Positions 16,405 to 24,537 of a stretch of DNA of 64,000 nucleotides are shown here, piece after piece. The DNA lies in contig NZ_SJJZ01000001.1 of the NCBI RefSeq assembly GCF_004331345.1, positions 1,116,001 to 1,180,000 of the forward strand, in the 5' to 3' direction. Both the position numbers and the translations under genes were made by a program. The stretch comes from Kribbella soli (GTDB lineage: Bacteria; Actinomycetota; Actinomycetes; Propionibacteriales; Kribbellaceae). The notes beneath the pieces were generated by a model. The model was given only the letters and a program-made list of their open reading frames with translations, was not told where the DNA came from and did no database searches. How positions within the stretch are numbered: position 1 is the first letter of the stretch; every line of letters begins with the position of its first letter.

Positions 16405-17178
16405 TCAGGCCCCCTTCGGCGGAACGAGCTGGAAGTAGATCGCGGTCATCGAGAAGTTCGCGACGAACAGCAGCATGAACGTGATGACGACCGACTGGTT
16501 CACCGCGTCGCCGACACCCTTCGGCCCGCCGCCCGCGTTACAGCCCTTGTACGACGCAACGATCGCGGCGATCGCCCCGAACACCAGCGCCTTCGCTTGC
16601 CCCTGCCACAGGTCAGGAAGATGCGCCAGCGCGGTGAAGCTCGCGATGTAACTACCGGGGGTGCCGTCCTGGAGAACGACGTTGAAGACGTAGCCGCCCA
16701 TCACGCCGACCACGCTGACGAAGCCGTTCAAGAAGAACGCGACCAGCATCGTCGCCAGCACCCGCGGTACGACGAGGCGCTGGATCGGGTCGATACCGAG
16801 CACCATCATCGCGTCGAGCTCTTCGCGGATCTTGCGCGAGCCGAGGTCCGCGCAGATCGCCGAGCCACCAGCCCCGGCGATCAGCAGCGCGGTCGCGATC
16901 GGCGACGCCTCCCGTACGACGGCCAGCACCGCGGCGGATCCGGTGAAGGCCTGCGCGCCGAACTGCTTGATCAGGCCGCCGACCTGCAGCGCGATCACCG
17001 CGCCGAACGGGATCGCGACCAGCGCGGTCGGGATGATCGTCACGCTCGCGACGAACCAGGCCTGCTGGAGGAACTCCTTCACCTGGAACGGCCGGCGGAA
17101 CGTGGCCCGGCCAGTGTCGAGAGCGAAGGCGAACAGCGAACCGGCTTGCTTCAGCGGGGCGGTCGCGGAAACGGTCAC
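16405..17178 (-). CDS. yrbEA: MlaE/YrbE-family permease A
   Basis: 257 residues. The start is set at the GTG that overlaps the ATPase stop (GTGA); the longer reading upstream is antisense-like noise inside the ATPase tail. Hydrophobic segments surround the MlaE motif (ASPIATALLIAGAGGSAICADLGSRKIREELDAMMVLGIDP). The EELDAMMVLG coupling helix is typical of YrbEA. It ends QLVPPKGA, as many YrbEA proteins do. It works with YrbEB, the ATPase and MceA-F in importing lipids. Confidence 0.92.
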   Translation of the reverse strand: MTVSATAPLKQAGSLFAFALDTGRATFRRPFQVKEFLQQAWFVASVTIIPTALVAIPFGAVIALQVGGLIKQFGAQAFTGSAAVLAVVREASPIATALLIAGAGGSAICADLGSRKIREELDAMMVLGIDPIQRLVVPRVLATMLVAFFLNGFVSVVGVMGGYVFNVVLQDGTPGSYIASFTALAHLPDLWQGQAKALVFGAIAAIVASYKGCNAGGGPKGVGDAVNQSVVITFMLLFVANFSMTAIYFQLVPPKGA

Positions 17179-18122
17179 CGGGCCCCCACCGTCGCGGTGG
17201 CGAACGAGCCGGGTGGCGGGGTGATGCCGTGTTCCCGGCACCATGCGCCCGGCTCCCGCTGGGTCGGCCGGAGCATGCCGCTGCTGGGCAACTGCTGGAT
17301 CGGGATCGGCGGCAGCGGCGGCAGCTCCTGGCCGGCCTCGGCGGCCAGCTCGTCGGCGTCCTTCTCCTCGGACATGCCGATCGGGCCGACCATCTGCGCG
17401 TTCAGGAACTGGCGGACGACCGGTTCCTCACTGGACAGCAGCATCTCCCGCGGGCCGAACATGGCCAGGTGCCGGTGGTAGAGCATGCCGATGTTGTCCG
17501 GCACGGTGCGTGCGGTGTTGACGTCGTGGGTGACGATCAGGAACGTCGGGCTGAACGCCTCGTTCAGGTCGATCATCACCTGGTTCAGAAACGACGTACG
17601 GACCGGGTCCAGGCCGGAGTCGGGCTCGTCGACCAGGAGGATCTGCGGGTCCAGCACCAGCGCGCGGGCCAGGCCGGCCCGTTTGCGCATACCGCCGGAG
17701 ATCTCGCCGGGTAGCTTCTTCTCCGCGCCCACCAGGCCGACCATCTCCATCTTCTCCATCACGATGGAGCGGATGTCGGACTCGGACTTCTTGGTGTGCT
17801 CGCGGAGCGGGAACGCGACGTTGTCGTACAGGTTCATCGAGCCGAACATCGCGCCGTCCTGGAACAGCACGCCGAACAGCCGCCGTACGTCGTACAGCTC
17901 GCGCTCGCTGCAGGTGGCGATGTCGGTGCCCTCGATGTACACGTGGCCCTTGTCGGGCTTGAGCAGACCGATCAGCGTCTTCAGGAACACGGACTTGCCG
18001 GTACCGGACGGGCCGAGCATCACGCAGATCTCACCGGCCGGCAGCGTCAGGGACACATCGCCCCAGATCAGCTGGCTGCCGAAGGACTTGGTGAGACCTT
18101 CGACGCGGACTTCTACGCCCAC
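17175..18122 (-). CDS. mceG: ABC transporter ATP-binding protein of the Mce importer (MceG/Mkl type)
   Basis: 315 residues. It contains Walker A GPSGTGKS (residues 37-44), a Q-loop Gln near 87, the signature SGGMRKR (142-148), Walker B ILLVDEPDSGLD (161-172) and the switch His in VTHD (about 197). A C-terminal Pro-rich extension of about 60 residues ends WCREHGITPPPGSF, as in MceG proteins. The GTG start has a strong GAGGAGGG site. It is the first gene of the operon. In mycobacteria a single MceG serves several mce operons and is encoded near rplJ-rplL; here the gene heads its own operon just downstream of rplL. Confidence 0.93.
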   Translation of the reverse strand: MGVEVRVEGLTKSFGSQLIWGDVSLTLPAGEICVMLGPSGTGKSVFLKTLIGLLKPDKGHVYIEGTDIATCSERELYDVRRLFGVLFQDGAMFGSMNLYDNVAFPLREHTKKSESDIRSIVMEKMEMVGLVGAEKKLPGEISGGMRKRAGLARALVLDPQILLVDEPDSGLDPVRTSFLNQVMIDLNEAFSPTFLIVTHDVNTARTVPDNIGMLYHRHLAMFGPREMLLSSEEPVVRQFLNAQMVGPIGMSEEKDADELAAEAGQELPPLPPIPIQQLPSSGMLRPTQREPGAWCREHGITPPPGSFATATVGAR

Positions 18123-18198
18123 CGGCCCTCCTCACGGGAATGTCTGCTGGCCCCCGACCGACGACGTTCTGCCGTCCCAACGACGGGGCAGTGGCCTA

Positions 18199-18228
18199 GG
18201 TTACGCACGAGTACGGTTTTGCGTAACC
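18199..18228. promoter_or_regulatory. Inverted repeat upstream of the mce operon, candidate operator
   Basis: A perfect 9-base inverted repeat, GGTTACGCA and TGCGTAACC, has a 12-base spacer and lies about 75-105 bases upstream of the mceG start. On the minus strand TTGACT (18235-18240) lies just upstream, so the repeat sits where a promoter would be. The spacing and symmetry suit a TetR- or MarR-type repressor site. No such regulator gene is next to it, so the partner is unknown. Confidence 0.5.
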
Positions 18229-18270
18229 CCTGAAAGTCAAGCGGATGAGATCCTAGCGATCCGAAATGCC

Positions 18271-18304
18271 AGAAGGGCGGCCCCCTTGCGGGGACCGCCC
18301 TTCT
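18271..18304 (-). terminator. Hairpin terminator downstream of rplL
   Basis: A long inverted repeat pairs AGAAGGGCGG with CCGCCCTTCT around a G/C loop, about 40 bases past the rplL stop. A run of T is weak, as is usual in high-GC actinobacteria. It would separate the rplJL transcript from the mce operon. Confidence 0.6.
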
Positions 18305-18313
18305 CTACACATT

Positions 18314-18340
18314 CGTTACGTCCCGCAGCGGAACGTAACG
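18314..18340 (-). other. Second hairpin just after the rplL stop
   Basis: CGTTACGT and ACGTAACG (8-base perfect arms, 11-base spacer) begin five bases beyond the rplL stop. It may add to termination or protect the 3' end; it is not followed by T residues. Confidence 0.4.
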
Positions 18341-18344
18341 GAGG

Positions 18345-18731
18345 TCACTTGAGCGTGACGGTGGCGCCGGCGCCCTCGAGGGCCTCCTTGGCCTTCTCCG
18401 CGGCAGCCTTGTCGACCTTCTCCAGGATCGGCTTCGGGGCCGACTCCACGAGGTCCTTGGCCTCCTTCAGGCCGAGGCTCGTGAGACCGCGCACCTCCTT
18501 GATGACCTGGATCTTCTTGTCGCCGGCCGACTCGAGAACGACGTCGAACTCGTCCTGCTCCGCGGCCTCTTCGGCAGCGGCAGCCGGCGCGCCCGGAGCG
18601 GCGGCAACGGCGACCGGGGCGGCGGCGGTGACGCCGAACTCCTCCTCGAACGCCTTAACGAACTCCGACAGCTCCAGCAGGGTCAGTTCCTTGAACTGGC
18701 CGAGGAGCTCTTCGGTGCTGAGCTTCGCCAT
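18345..18731 (-). CDS. rplL: 50S ribosomal protein L7/L12
   Basis: 128 residues, the normal length. It has an N-terminal dimerisation helix pair ([30 protein letters not shown]), an Ala-rich flexible hinge (residues about 38-58), and the C-terminal factor-binding domain ([25 protein letters not shown]). The start is the ATG with GGAAGGA upstream. It follows rplJ in the usual pair and forms the ribosome stalk with L10. Confidence 0.98.
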   Translation of the reverse strand: MAKLSTEELLGQFKELTLLELSEFVKAFEEEFGVTAAAPVAVAAAPGAPAAAAEEAAEQDEFDVVLESAGDKKIQVIKEVRGLTSLGLKEAKDLVESAPKPILEKVDKAAAEKAKEALEGAGATVTLK

Positions 18732-18794
18732 GGTGGCGGTCCTTCCTAACAATGGTGCTTGGTGATCACTGATGGGGGTGTTGCGTGAGCTGCC

Positions 18795-19415
18795 TCAGCT
18801 GTCCGCTGCGGCAGTCTCCTCGGTGCTCGCCTCGGCAGGTGCCTCGACCGTGTCCTGGACGGTGTCCTGGACGTCCGCCACTGCATCCTGCACAGGGGCT
18901 TCGGCCGGCAACTTGTCCTGCAGCGCCGCGAACAGGCGCGCGGCCTGCGACAGCGGAGCAGCGAACAACGACACCGCTTGCTGCGGGGCCGCCTTCATCG
19001 CACCTGCGAGCTTCGCGAGGAGGACCTCACGCGACTCCAGGTCAGCGAGCTTGCTGATCTCGTCAGAGCCGAGTGCCTTACCTTCCAGCACTCCACCCTT
19101 GATGACGAGCAGGGGATTCGCCTTGGCGAAGTCACGCAGACCCTTGGCCGCAACCACCGGGTCGCCCTTGATGAAGGCGATTGCCGAGGGGCCTTCGAGC
19201 AGCGAGTCGAACGAGTCGACTCCCGCATCCTTGGCCGCGATCTTGGTCAGCGTGTTCTTCACCACGGCGTAGTTCACGTCGTCACCGAGCGAAACTCGCA
19301 ATTGCTTGAGCTGCGCAACGGTGAGACCGCGGTACTCGGTCAGCACGGCGCCGTTGGAGCTACGGAACTCGTCCGTCAGCTCCGCGACAGCGGCTGCCTT
19401 GTCCGGCCTCGCCAT
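18795..19415 (-). CDS. rplJ: 50S ribosomal protein L10
   Basis: 206 residues. The N-terminal rRNA-binding domain is typical ([29 protein letters not shown]). C-terminal helices anchor L7/L12. An additional acidic Ala/Glu/Thr-rich tail of about 35 residues ([19 protein letters not shown]) is common in this branch. The ATG has an AGAAGGAGA site. Upstream is a structured leader; L10 or L10-L12 usually binds such leaders to control its own synthesis. Confidence 0.98.
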   Translation of the reverse strand: MARPDKAAAVAELTDEFRSSNGAVLTEYRGLTVAQLKQLRVSLGDDVNYAVVKNTLTKIAAKDAGVDSFDSLLEGPSAIAFIKGDPVVAAKGLRDFAKANPLLVIKGGVLEGKALGSDEISKLADLESREVLLAKLAGAMKAAPQQAVSLFAAPLSQAARLFAALQDKLPAEAPVQDAVADVQDTVQDTVEAPAEASTEETAAADS

Positions 19416-19461
19416 GGGGGTCTCCTTCTTTCGGCTTCCACGCCTCAGACCCCTGACAATG

Positions 19462-19586
19462 AAAAACGCCCCTGCGCAGGCGCAAGGGGCGTGAACATAC
19501 AGATGTCACTATCCAAGTCACCTGCGCGGGCCGCCCACCTGAGTGGGACTTTCAGCTACCTAGGGCAGCAACCAGCGGTCTTCGGC
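19462..19586 (-). ncRNA. Ribosomal protein L10 leader with an internal terminator-like hairpin
   Basis: The untranslated leader of rplJ starts near 19586. It contains GAAGACCGCTGGTTGC and CGCGCAGGTGAC blocks that resemble the L10 leader family of actinobacteria. At 19466-19492 lies a stable hairpin (arms ACGCCCC and GGGGCGT) followed on the transcript by five T residues, before the rplJ ribosome site. This suggests attenuation as well as L10 binding. The family match is from memory and not from a covariance search. Confidence 0.6.
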
Positions 19587-19592
19587 TCGATA

Positions 19593-19621
19593 ACAGTATC
19601 AACGTCTAGCTTGGCAACCAA
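19593..19621 (-). promoter_or_regulatory. Candidate rplJL promoter
   Basis: On the minus strand TTGGTT and TACTGT are separated by 17 bases, placing the transcript start at the beginning of the L10 leader. It begins just past the stop of the MFS gene, which reads in the same direction. Confidence 0.45.
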
Positions 19622-19629
19622 ATCGGCGG

Positions 19630-20814
19630 TCAGGCCGATTGTTCTGCTCGCGGATGCGGCGGGATCCAGCGGTGCATCGCCGTTGCCGCCGCCCATCCGG
19701 TCCCGGCCATGATCACGATCGCCGGCGCCAGTCCGAGCAGCGCAGTCGCGCCTGCGAGTAAGAGGGGTCCGGCGCCGTTGCCGGTGTCGGCGAAGAGACG
19801 GAACGCGCCGAGGAACTGGGCCCGTCCGACCGGCGGTGAGGCGTCCGCGCCGAGGGTCATGATGACCCCGGCGCCCAGGCCGTTCCCGATCCCCATCAGC
19901 AGTGCGACCGCGGTGAGTGTGGCCGTGGTGTGCGTCAACGGCAGCAGCAGATGCGCCAGCCCCAGCACGATCATCGACGGTACGGCGACCCACTTGCGAC
20001 CGAGCCGGTCCATCACCGAACCGGCCGGATAGAACAGCAACATGTCCACCGCACCGGACAGTCCGAAGATGATGCTGGTCGTCTGCGCGTCCAGTCCGAT
20101 GTGCAACGCCCACAGCGGGATCACCACCTGTCGCGACGCCCGCACCGCCCCGACGAGCAACGCTCCGACACCGAGAGTCCGCAGTACCGGGAAGTGATCG
20201 CGGATGACACCCCAGGTCGACTGTGCCGCGATCGGTCCCCTACCGCGTCTGTTGGCGACGTCCGGCAGGCTCACCAGGACCCCACAGGCGAGTACGGCGG
20301 CCACCAGGTGCACCCAGTACGCGCCGTCCGTACCGAGGAACTTCATCGCGCCTGCGCCGAGGAACGGGCCGATGAACGAGCCGATGCGTTGTACGCCGCC
20401 CAGTGTGGACAGCGCGCGGGCCCGTAGCTCGATAGGTACGGCTTCACTCAGGTAGGCCTGTCGGGCAAGGCCCCAGACCGCACCGGCCAGTCCGGTGCAG
20501 CCGATGGCGATGGCCAGACCCCAGACCGTCGGAACAACCAGGCAGGCTGCCAATGCAAACGCTACGAGGACGGTGGCCGACAGCATCGCGCTGCGCTCGC
20601 CAATGCGGTTCGTGAGTGCACCAGCTGGGATGTCACCGATCACCTGGCCCAGTCCGGCTGCAGCAACAACCAGACCGGCTACAGCGACCGAGGCGCCCAG
20701 GTGCGTGGCCGACAGCGCTACTACGGGTGCGATAGCGCCCTGACCGATTCCGTACAGCAGAGCGGGCAGATAGACCGCAGGTGCGATTTTCCAGAGGCTC
20801 CGGGCCTGTGACAT
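19630..20814 (-). CDS. MFS transporter
   Basis: 394 residues with about 12 hydrophobic segments and the cytoplasmic loop motif GALTNRIGERSAM between segments 2 and 3, plus the repeat motif GSVMDRLGRKWV in the second half. It is most like drug-type or small-molecule efflux members of the major facilitator family; the substrate is not evident. The ATG at 20814 overlaps the stop of the IclR gene (ATGA); a GTG one codon upstream is also possible. Coupling to an IclR regulator suggests that the regulator controls this exporter. Confidence 0.85.
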   Translation of the reverse strand: MSQARSLWKIAPAVYLPALLYGIGQGAIAPVVALSATHLGASVAVAGLVVAAAGLGQVIGDIPAGALTNRIGERSAMLSATVLVAFALAACLVVPTVWGLAIAIGCTGLAGAVWGLARQAYLSEAVPIELRARALSTLGGVQRIGSFIGPFLGAGAMKFLGTDGAYWVHLVAAVLACGVLVSLPDVANRRGRGPIAAQSTWGVIRDHFPVLRTLGVGALLVGAVRASRQVVIPLWALHIGLDAQTTSIIFGLSGAVDMLLFYPAGSVMDRLGRKWVAVPSMIVLGLAHLLLPLTHTTATLTAVALLMGIGNGLGAGVIMTLGADASPPVGRAQFLGAFRLFADTGNGAGPLLLAGATALLGLAPAIVIMAGTGWAAATAMHRWIPPHPRAEQSA

Positions 20815-21623
20815 CACCGGCCGCCGGCCAGCGCCGTACTGCGGTCCCGGGCAGCTGGGGTGGCCCCCAGCAACTCAGACACCGACCAGGCACCTTCGGC
20901 GACCCTCATCCCGAACTCCTCCATCCGCTCGACCGGCATCCGCATCTCGGGGCCGGAGACACTCAGACAACCGGCAACCTCACCGGAGTAGCCGAACACC
21001 GGCGCCGCGACGCTGCAGATCCCTGGCGTCCGCTCGGTCCGCGACATCGCGTACCCGCGCCGACGGATCGCAGCGAACTGCTCCGCGAGCACCTCCGGGT
21101 CGGTGATGGTTGCCGGCTGCACCTGTTCGAGCGGGCCCTTCAGGACCTCCTGCTGCCTCTCGAACGGCAGGAACGCCAGCAACACCTTCCCCGGTGCACC
21201 GAGTGGCAGCGCCACCGGCAGACCGAACTCCGTGTAGGTACGGCGCAACTGGTGATGGCTCTCGACCTGGTCCAGGACGACGCGCTGCCCTGACGGCAGC
21301 AACTCGTGCACGGCCGCGGTCTCCCCTGTGTCATCGCGGAGTGCACGCAGCACCGGCAGGGCAGCGTCGCGCAGGCCGGCCGGAATTCCGCCGCTGTGCG
21401 CCAGTTGCACGACCAGCGGGCCGATCGCGTACCGCCGGTGGGCGGTCTGCCGGACGAGGCCGTTCTCCTGCATGGCGAGCAGCAGCCGGTGCACGGTGCT
21501 CGTCGACAGACCGGTCGCCCGCGCCAGGTCGCTGATCCCGAGGTCCGGCGTCCGCGCGTCGAAGCAGCGAAGGATCGCCACAGCGCGGTCGATCGACTGC
21601 ACCGAACCGCGCGCTTCCTGCAT
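20814..21623 (-). CDS. IclR family transcriptional regulator
   Basis: 269 residues. The N-terminal winged helix (SVQSIDRAVAILRCF, ISDLARATGLSTSTVHRLLLAM) is followed by the IclR effector domain (VVLDQVESHHQLR, LPLGAPGKVLLAF, PGICSVAAPVFGYSGEVAGCLSVSGPEMRM). The start MQEARGSVQSID is chosen because homology to the family begins there; longer in-frame readings upstream run through the divergent gene. It is coupled to the MFS gene and diverges from the SMI1-like gene across a short region containing a palindrome. Confidence 0.92.
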   Translation of the reverse strand: MQEARGSVQSIDRAVAILRCFDARTPDLGISDLARATGLSTSTVHRLLLAMQENGLVRQTAHRRYAIGPLVVQLAHSGGIPAGLRDAALPVLRALRDDTGETAAVHELLPSGQRVVLDQVESHHQLRRTYTEFGLPVALPLGAPGKVLLAFLPFERQQEVLKGPLEQVQPATITDPEVLAEQFAAIRRRGYAMSRTERTPGICSVAAPVFGYSGEVAGCLSVSGPEMRMPVERMEEFGMRVAEGAWSVSELLGATPAARDRSTALAGGR

Positions 21624-21635
21624 GGTGAAACCATA

Positions 21636-21650
21636 TCCCGCGATACGGGA
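21636..21650. promoter_or_regulatory. Candidate IclR operator between divergent genes
   Basis: TCCCG-CGATA-CGGGA is a perfect 5-base inverted repeat with a 5-base centre, lying 13 bases upstream of the IclR start. The size matches IclR-type operators, so autoregulation is likely. Short arms make chance possible. Confidence 0.45.
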
Positions 21651-21675
21651 AAGCTGTCGAGGTAGTGTCCAGCCG

Positions 21676-22284
21676 GTGAGCATCACCGCCGCCTGGAGCC
21701 GGTTCGACGAATGGCTCGCCCAGAACGCTCCAACGACGTACGCCGTACTCGCACCGCCGGCCACCGACGCGGAGCTGGAGACGGCTCGGCGCGTGGTCGA
21801 ACTGCCGCCCGAGCTGATCGAGTCGCTCAGGTGCCACAACGGCCTGACGTCCTGGGCGAACCTCTTACCGGAGGCGCCGCCGTCGAGCGCAGCTCAGATC
21901 GCCGAGAACTGGCAGATGCGGATGGACCTCGCCGCGGACGTCGACGGTTTCGCCGTTCATCAGCCGGAACCGGAGCCCTACTGGCATCCGGCCTGGATCC
22001 CATGGGCGGACGGTGACGGCGATCTTCAGGTCATCGACCTGCGCCCAGGCCCGTCGCGCGGACGACTGGGCATCGCGGCTCACGACGGGACCGGCGACTT
22101 CGACGCCGCCTGGCCGGACCTCACGTCGTACCTCTCAGAGGTGGTGCACTCCCTGCACCACGGCACCGGCGTCAACGGCTGGTACCCGTACCTCACCACC
22201 CACCAGGAGCTCTGGTGGGACCTCGGCCCGGACCAGCGGACCGTCAACGACGAGCCACTGATCCGGGTACCGGTCGAGAACTAG
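21676..22284 (+). CDS. SMI1/KNR4-like protein
   Basis: 202 residues. It begins at GTG (VSITAAWSRFDEWLAQNAP), divergent from the IclR gene. The sequence has the SUKH/SMI1 pattern: an N-terminal helix, PATDAELETARRVVELPPELIESLRCHNGL, then WIPWADGDGDLQVIDLRPG and a C-terminal DLTSYLSEVV helix. Such proteins are often immunity factors against contact-dependent toxins or general regulatory adaptors, but no toxin gene lies nearby. It shares a CTAG stop with the convergent RidA gene. Confidence 0.75.
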   Translation: MSITAAWSRFDEWLAQNAPTTYAVLAPPATDAELETARRVVELPPELIESLRCHNGLTSWANLLPEAPPSSAAQIAENWQMRMDLAADVDGFAVHQPEPEPYWHPAWIPWADGDGDLQVIDLRPGPSRGRLGIAAHDGTGDFDAAWPDLTSYLSEVVHSLHHGTGVNGWYPYLTTHQELWWDLGPDQRTVNDEPLIRVPVEN

Positions 22285-22685
22285 CTCAGGACGGCGAGTG
22301 CGTCGATCTCGACGAGCATGTCCGGCAGCGGCAGGCCGGTGAAGACGGTGGTCCGCGACGGCAGCACGCCGCTCGGCGTACGGGTCGACACGAACTCGGC
22401 GTACGCCTCGTTCATCGCGGCGAAGTCCTCGCGCTGGGTGAGGTAGACGCGCAGCATCACCACGTCGTCGATGCTCCCGCCACCGGCCTTCAGGATCGCC
22501 TCGATGTTCTGCAGGACCCGCGTGGTCTGGCCCTTCACGTCACCGGTGAACACGAAGTCGCCGCTGGCCGGGTCGACCGAGCCCTGGCCGGACACCTGCA
22601 GGATGTTGCCCTTGCGGACGCCCTGCGAGAACACCGGCATCGGCGGTGGCGCGTCGGTGGTGGAGACTGCGGTCTTGTCGGACAT
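22281..22685 (-). CDS. ridA: RidA family protein (enamine/imine deaminase)
   Basis: 134 residues from the ATG at 22685, which has a GAGAGG site 11 bases upstream; a GTG 12 bases further up would leave no room for a ribosome site. Family motifs are visible: VSGQGSVDPASGDFV, a central helix with VLQNIEAILKAGGGSIDDVVMLRVYL, and SRTTVFTGLPLPDMLVEIDALAV, where the usual catalytic Arg is present (PSRTTV). RidA hydrolyses reactive enamine or imine intermediates released by PLP dehydratases, which matches the PLP deaminase gene in the same regulon. It is the third gene of the kinase-IclR-ridA operon. Confidence 0.88.
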   Translation of the reverse strand: MSDKTAVSTTDAPPPMPVFSQGVRKGNILQVSGQGSVDPASGDFVFTGDVKGQTTRVLQNIEAILKAGGGSIDDVVMLRVYLTQREDFAAMNEAYAEFVSTRTPSGVLPSRTTVFTGLPLPDMLVEIDALAVLS

Positions 22686-22700
22686 CAGGTCTGACACCTC

Positions 22701-23435
22701 TCAGTTGTAGTCGGCACTGATCGCATTGGCGGTGGCGAGCAACTCGGGCAGCAGCTCGAGCACCTGGTCATAGTTCAGCAGTACGTCGGGCACCGACAAC
22801 GACACGGCCCCGACAACACGCCCCGTGCTGTCGGTCAGCGGCGCACCGATGCAGTTGATGAACGACTCGTGCTCAGCCTTGTCCTGAGCCCAGCCACGCT
22901 CTTTCGTCACCTGCAGCTCGTCCCGCAACCGGTCCGCGTCGGTGATGGTGTTGGGAGTGAACACCTTGTAGTCCAGCGTCGCCAGCACCGCCTCCCGCTG
23001 CCGCTTCGGCTGCGCGGCCAGCAGCACCTTGCCGACCGCAGTGCAGTGCAGAGCCGCCGGTACGCCGACCTGCGAGTACATACGCACCGAGCGCACGCTG
23101 TCGAGCTTGTCGACGTAGATGACCTCACCGTTCTCCCAGGCGGCCAGGTGAACCGTCTGGCCGGTCTTCTGGTTCAGCTCACGCAGATGCGGTGCAGCAA
23201 CTTGCCGTACGACGTGTTGCTCGCGCGCAACGTCCGCGAGCGCGAACAGCCGCGAGCCCAGGCGGTAGCGGTGCGCCGAGTCACGCCGTACGAACCGCTC
23301 TGCCTCCATGGTGCGCAGCAGACGCAGCACTGTCGTCTTGTGCACGCCTAGCTCGGTCGCGAGCTGGTCGAGCGACCTCTCCCCCTCGCCGAGGCTCTTG
23401 AGGATCTGCAACGCCCTGCCGAGGCTCTGACTCAT
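22701..23435 (-). CDS. IclR family transcriptional regulator of the aldonate module
   Basis: 244 residues. The N-terminal winged helix (SLGRALQILKSL, LDQLATELGVHKTTVLRLLRTM) and effector domain (VIYVDKLDSVRSVRMYSQVG, LHCTAVGKVLLAA, CIGAPLTDSTGRVVGAVSLSVPD) are complete. Its ATG overlaps the kinase stop (ATGA). A perfect palindrome in the kinase/deaminase divergent region (24489-24512) is the likely operator. Its ligand may be a keto-deoxy sugar acid, by analogy with KdgR of the IclR family; that is inference. Confidence 0.93.
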   Translation of the reverse strand: MSQSLGRALQILKSLGEGERSLDQLATELGVHKTTVLRLLRTMEAERFVRRDSAHRYRLGSRLFALADVAREQHVVRQVAAPHLRELNQKTGQTVHLAAWENGEVIYVDKLDSVRSVRMYSQVGVPAALHCTAVGKVLLAAQPKRQREAVLATLDYKVFTPNTITDADRLRDELQVTKERGWAQDKAEHESFINCIGAPLTDSTGRVVGAVSLSVPDVLLNYDQVLELLPELLATANAISADYN

Positions 23436-24406
23436 GCTGCACCGATCTTCGTTGCCGCCCACTCCTCGTCGGTGCAGCTCAGCAGGCGCTCGCGCACCTC
23501 TCGCGCCGGCGGCGGCGCGTGGTCTTCTGGAGCCGTCAGGACTGCAGCAGCGTTCAGGTGCCCCAGCCGGAGCCGCTGCGTCATCGGCAGACCTTGCAGC
23601 GTCGCGGCCAAGAAGCCCGCCGCAAACGCGTCACCGGCCCCGACCGTCTCCACTACGTCCACCGTGAGCGCCGGAACCTCAGTGCGACCGCCTGGCTCCA
23701 GCACCATCGCCCGGTGCGCGTCGTCCTTCACAACCAGGACTGGTGTCTCCAGTCGCTCGTACAGCTCGTCCGGGTCCCCCGTGCCGGCGAAGACCTCCGC
23801 CTCGTCAGCACCGATCAGCACGATGTCGGCCGCTTTCAGCAACCGCCACAGGGGCTCAGGGTCCCTGTCCCGCCAGAGCGCAGGCCGCCAGTTCAGATCC
23901 ACGCTGAGCAGGAACTCACGCGGCTCGGTCGCCAGCCGCTCCAGCATTTCCGCACTGGTGGTGGAGATCGCTGCAGTGATTCCGGTCGTGTGCACCAGCT
24001 TGGCCTGTTTGAGTCGCTCGCTGACCTCAGGCCGTTCCAGGAACCCCGGGTCCATGGCAGCCGCCGCCGAGCCGGCCCGGTAGTAGTGCATCCGGGAGCG
24101 CCCGTCCTCCGACTCCTTCACATAGAGCGCGGTCGGCCGGACCGGGTCCAGCTCGACACCGCCGACGTCGACACCACGCGCCTGCAGATCCCGCAGTACG
24201 TGCTGACCGAAGCCGTCGTCCCCGAGCCGCGAGATCCACCCGGTCGGTACGCCGAGAGCCGCCAGCCCACCGGCCACGTTGCACTCCGCCCCGCCGACCG
24301 ACCGCCGGAACGTCTCCACGTCTTCGAGAGGTCCCGGCCCGCCCGCCAGCATGATCATCGCCTCACCCAGGCAGATCGCCGCCGTCTCAGGAAGCGGTTC
24401 GGGCAT
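23432..24406 (-). CDS. kdgK: PfkB-family sugar kinase, probably 2-keto-3-deoxygluconate kinase
   Basis: 324 residues. It has the ribokinase N-terminal motif (VGGAECNVAGGLAALG, residues about 38-52) and the ATP-site motif with catalytic Asp GAGDAFAAGF (256-265). SVDLNWRPALW resembles the D-x-N-x-R segment of KDG kinases. The ATG at 24406 has AAGGAG at good spacing. It would phosphorylate 2-keto-3-deoxygluconate to KDPG, the substrate of the aldolase encoded across the divergent promoter. First gene of the leftward operon. Confidence 0.85.
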   Translation of the reverse strand: MPEPLPETAAICLGEAMIMLAGGPGPLEDVETFRRSVGGAECNVAGGLAALGVPTGWISRLGDDGFGQHVLRDLQARGVDVGGVELDPVRPTALYVKESEDGRSRMHYYRAGSAAAAMDPGFLERPEVSERLKQAKLVHTTGITAAISTTSAEMLERLATEPREFLLSVDLNWRPALWRDRDPEPLWRLLKAADIVLIGADEAEVFAGTGDPDELYERLETPVLVVKDDAHRAMVLEPGGRTEVPALTVDVVETVGAGDAFAAGFLAATLQGLPMTQRLRLGHLNAAAVLTAPEDHAPPPAREVRERLLSCTDEEWAATKIGAA

Positions 24407-24488
24407 CGGCACTCCTTGGCGGCGGGGTGATGGGATAGGCATGCGCGTTGACGCGACTTCCGGCGCGATGCTACAACCGACGAGTCAG

Positions 24489-24512
24489 AATACGCAATGA
24501 GCGTTGCGTATT
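24489..24512. promoter_or_regulatory. Palindromic operator in the kdgK/deaminase divergent region
   Basis: AATACGCAA-TGAGCG-TTGCGTATT has perfect 9-base arms and lies in an AT-rich island 26 bases before the deaminase ATG and 83 bases before the kinase ATG. It could let the IclR regulator of this cluster control both directions. The AT-rich arms also look like promoter elements. Confidence 0.65.
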
Positions 24513-24537
24513 TTGCAATCCAACTCCAGGGGGTCAG

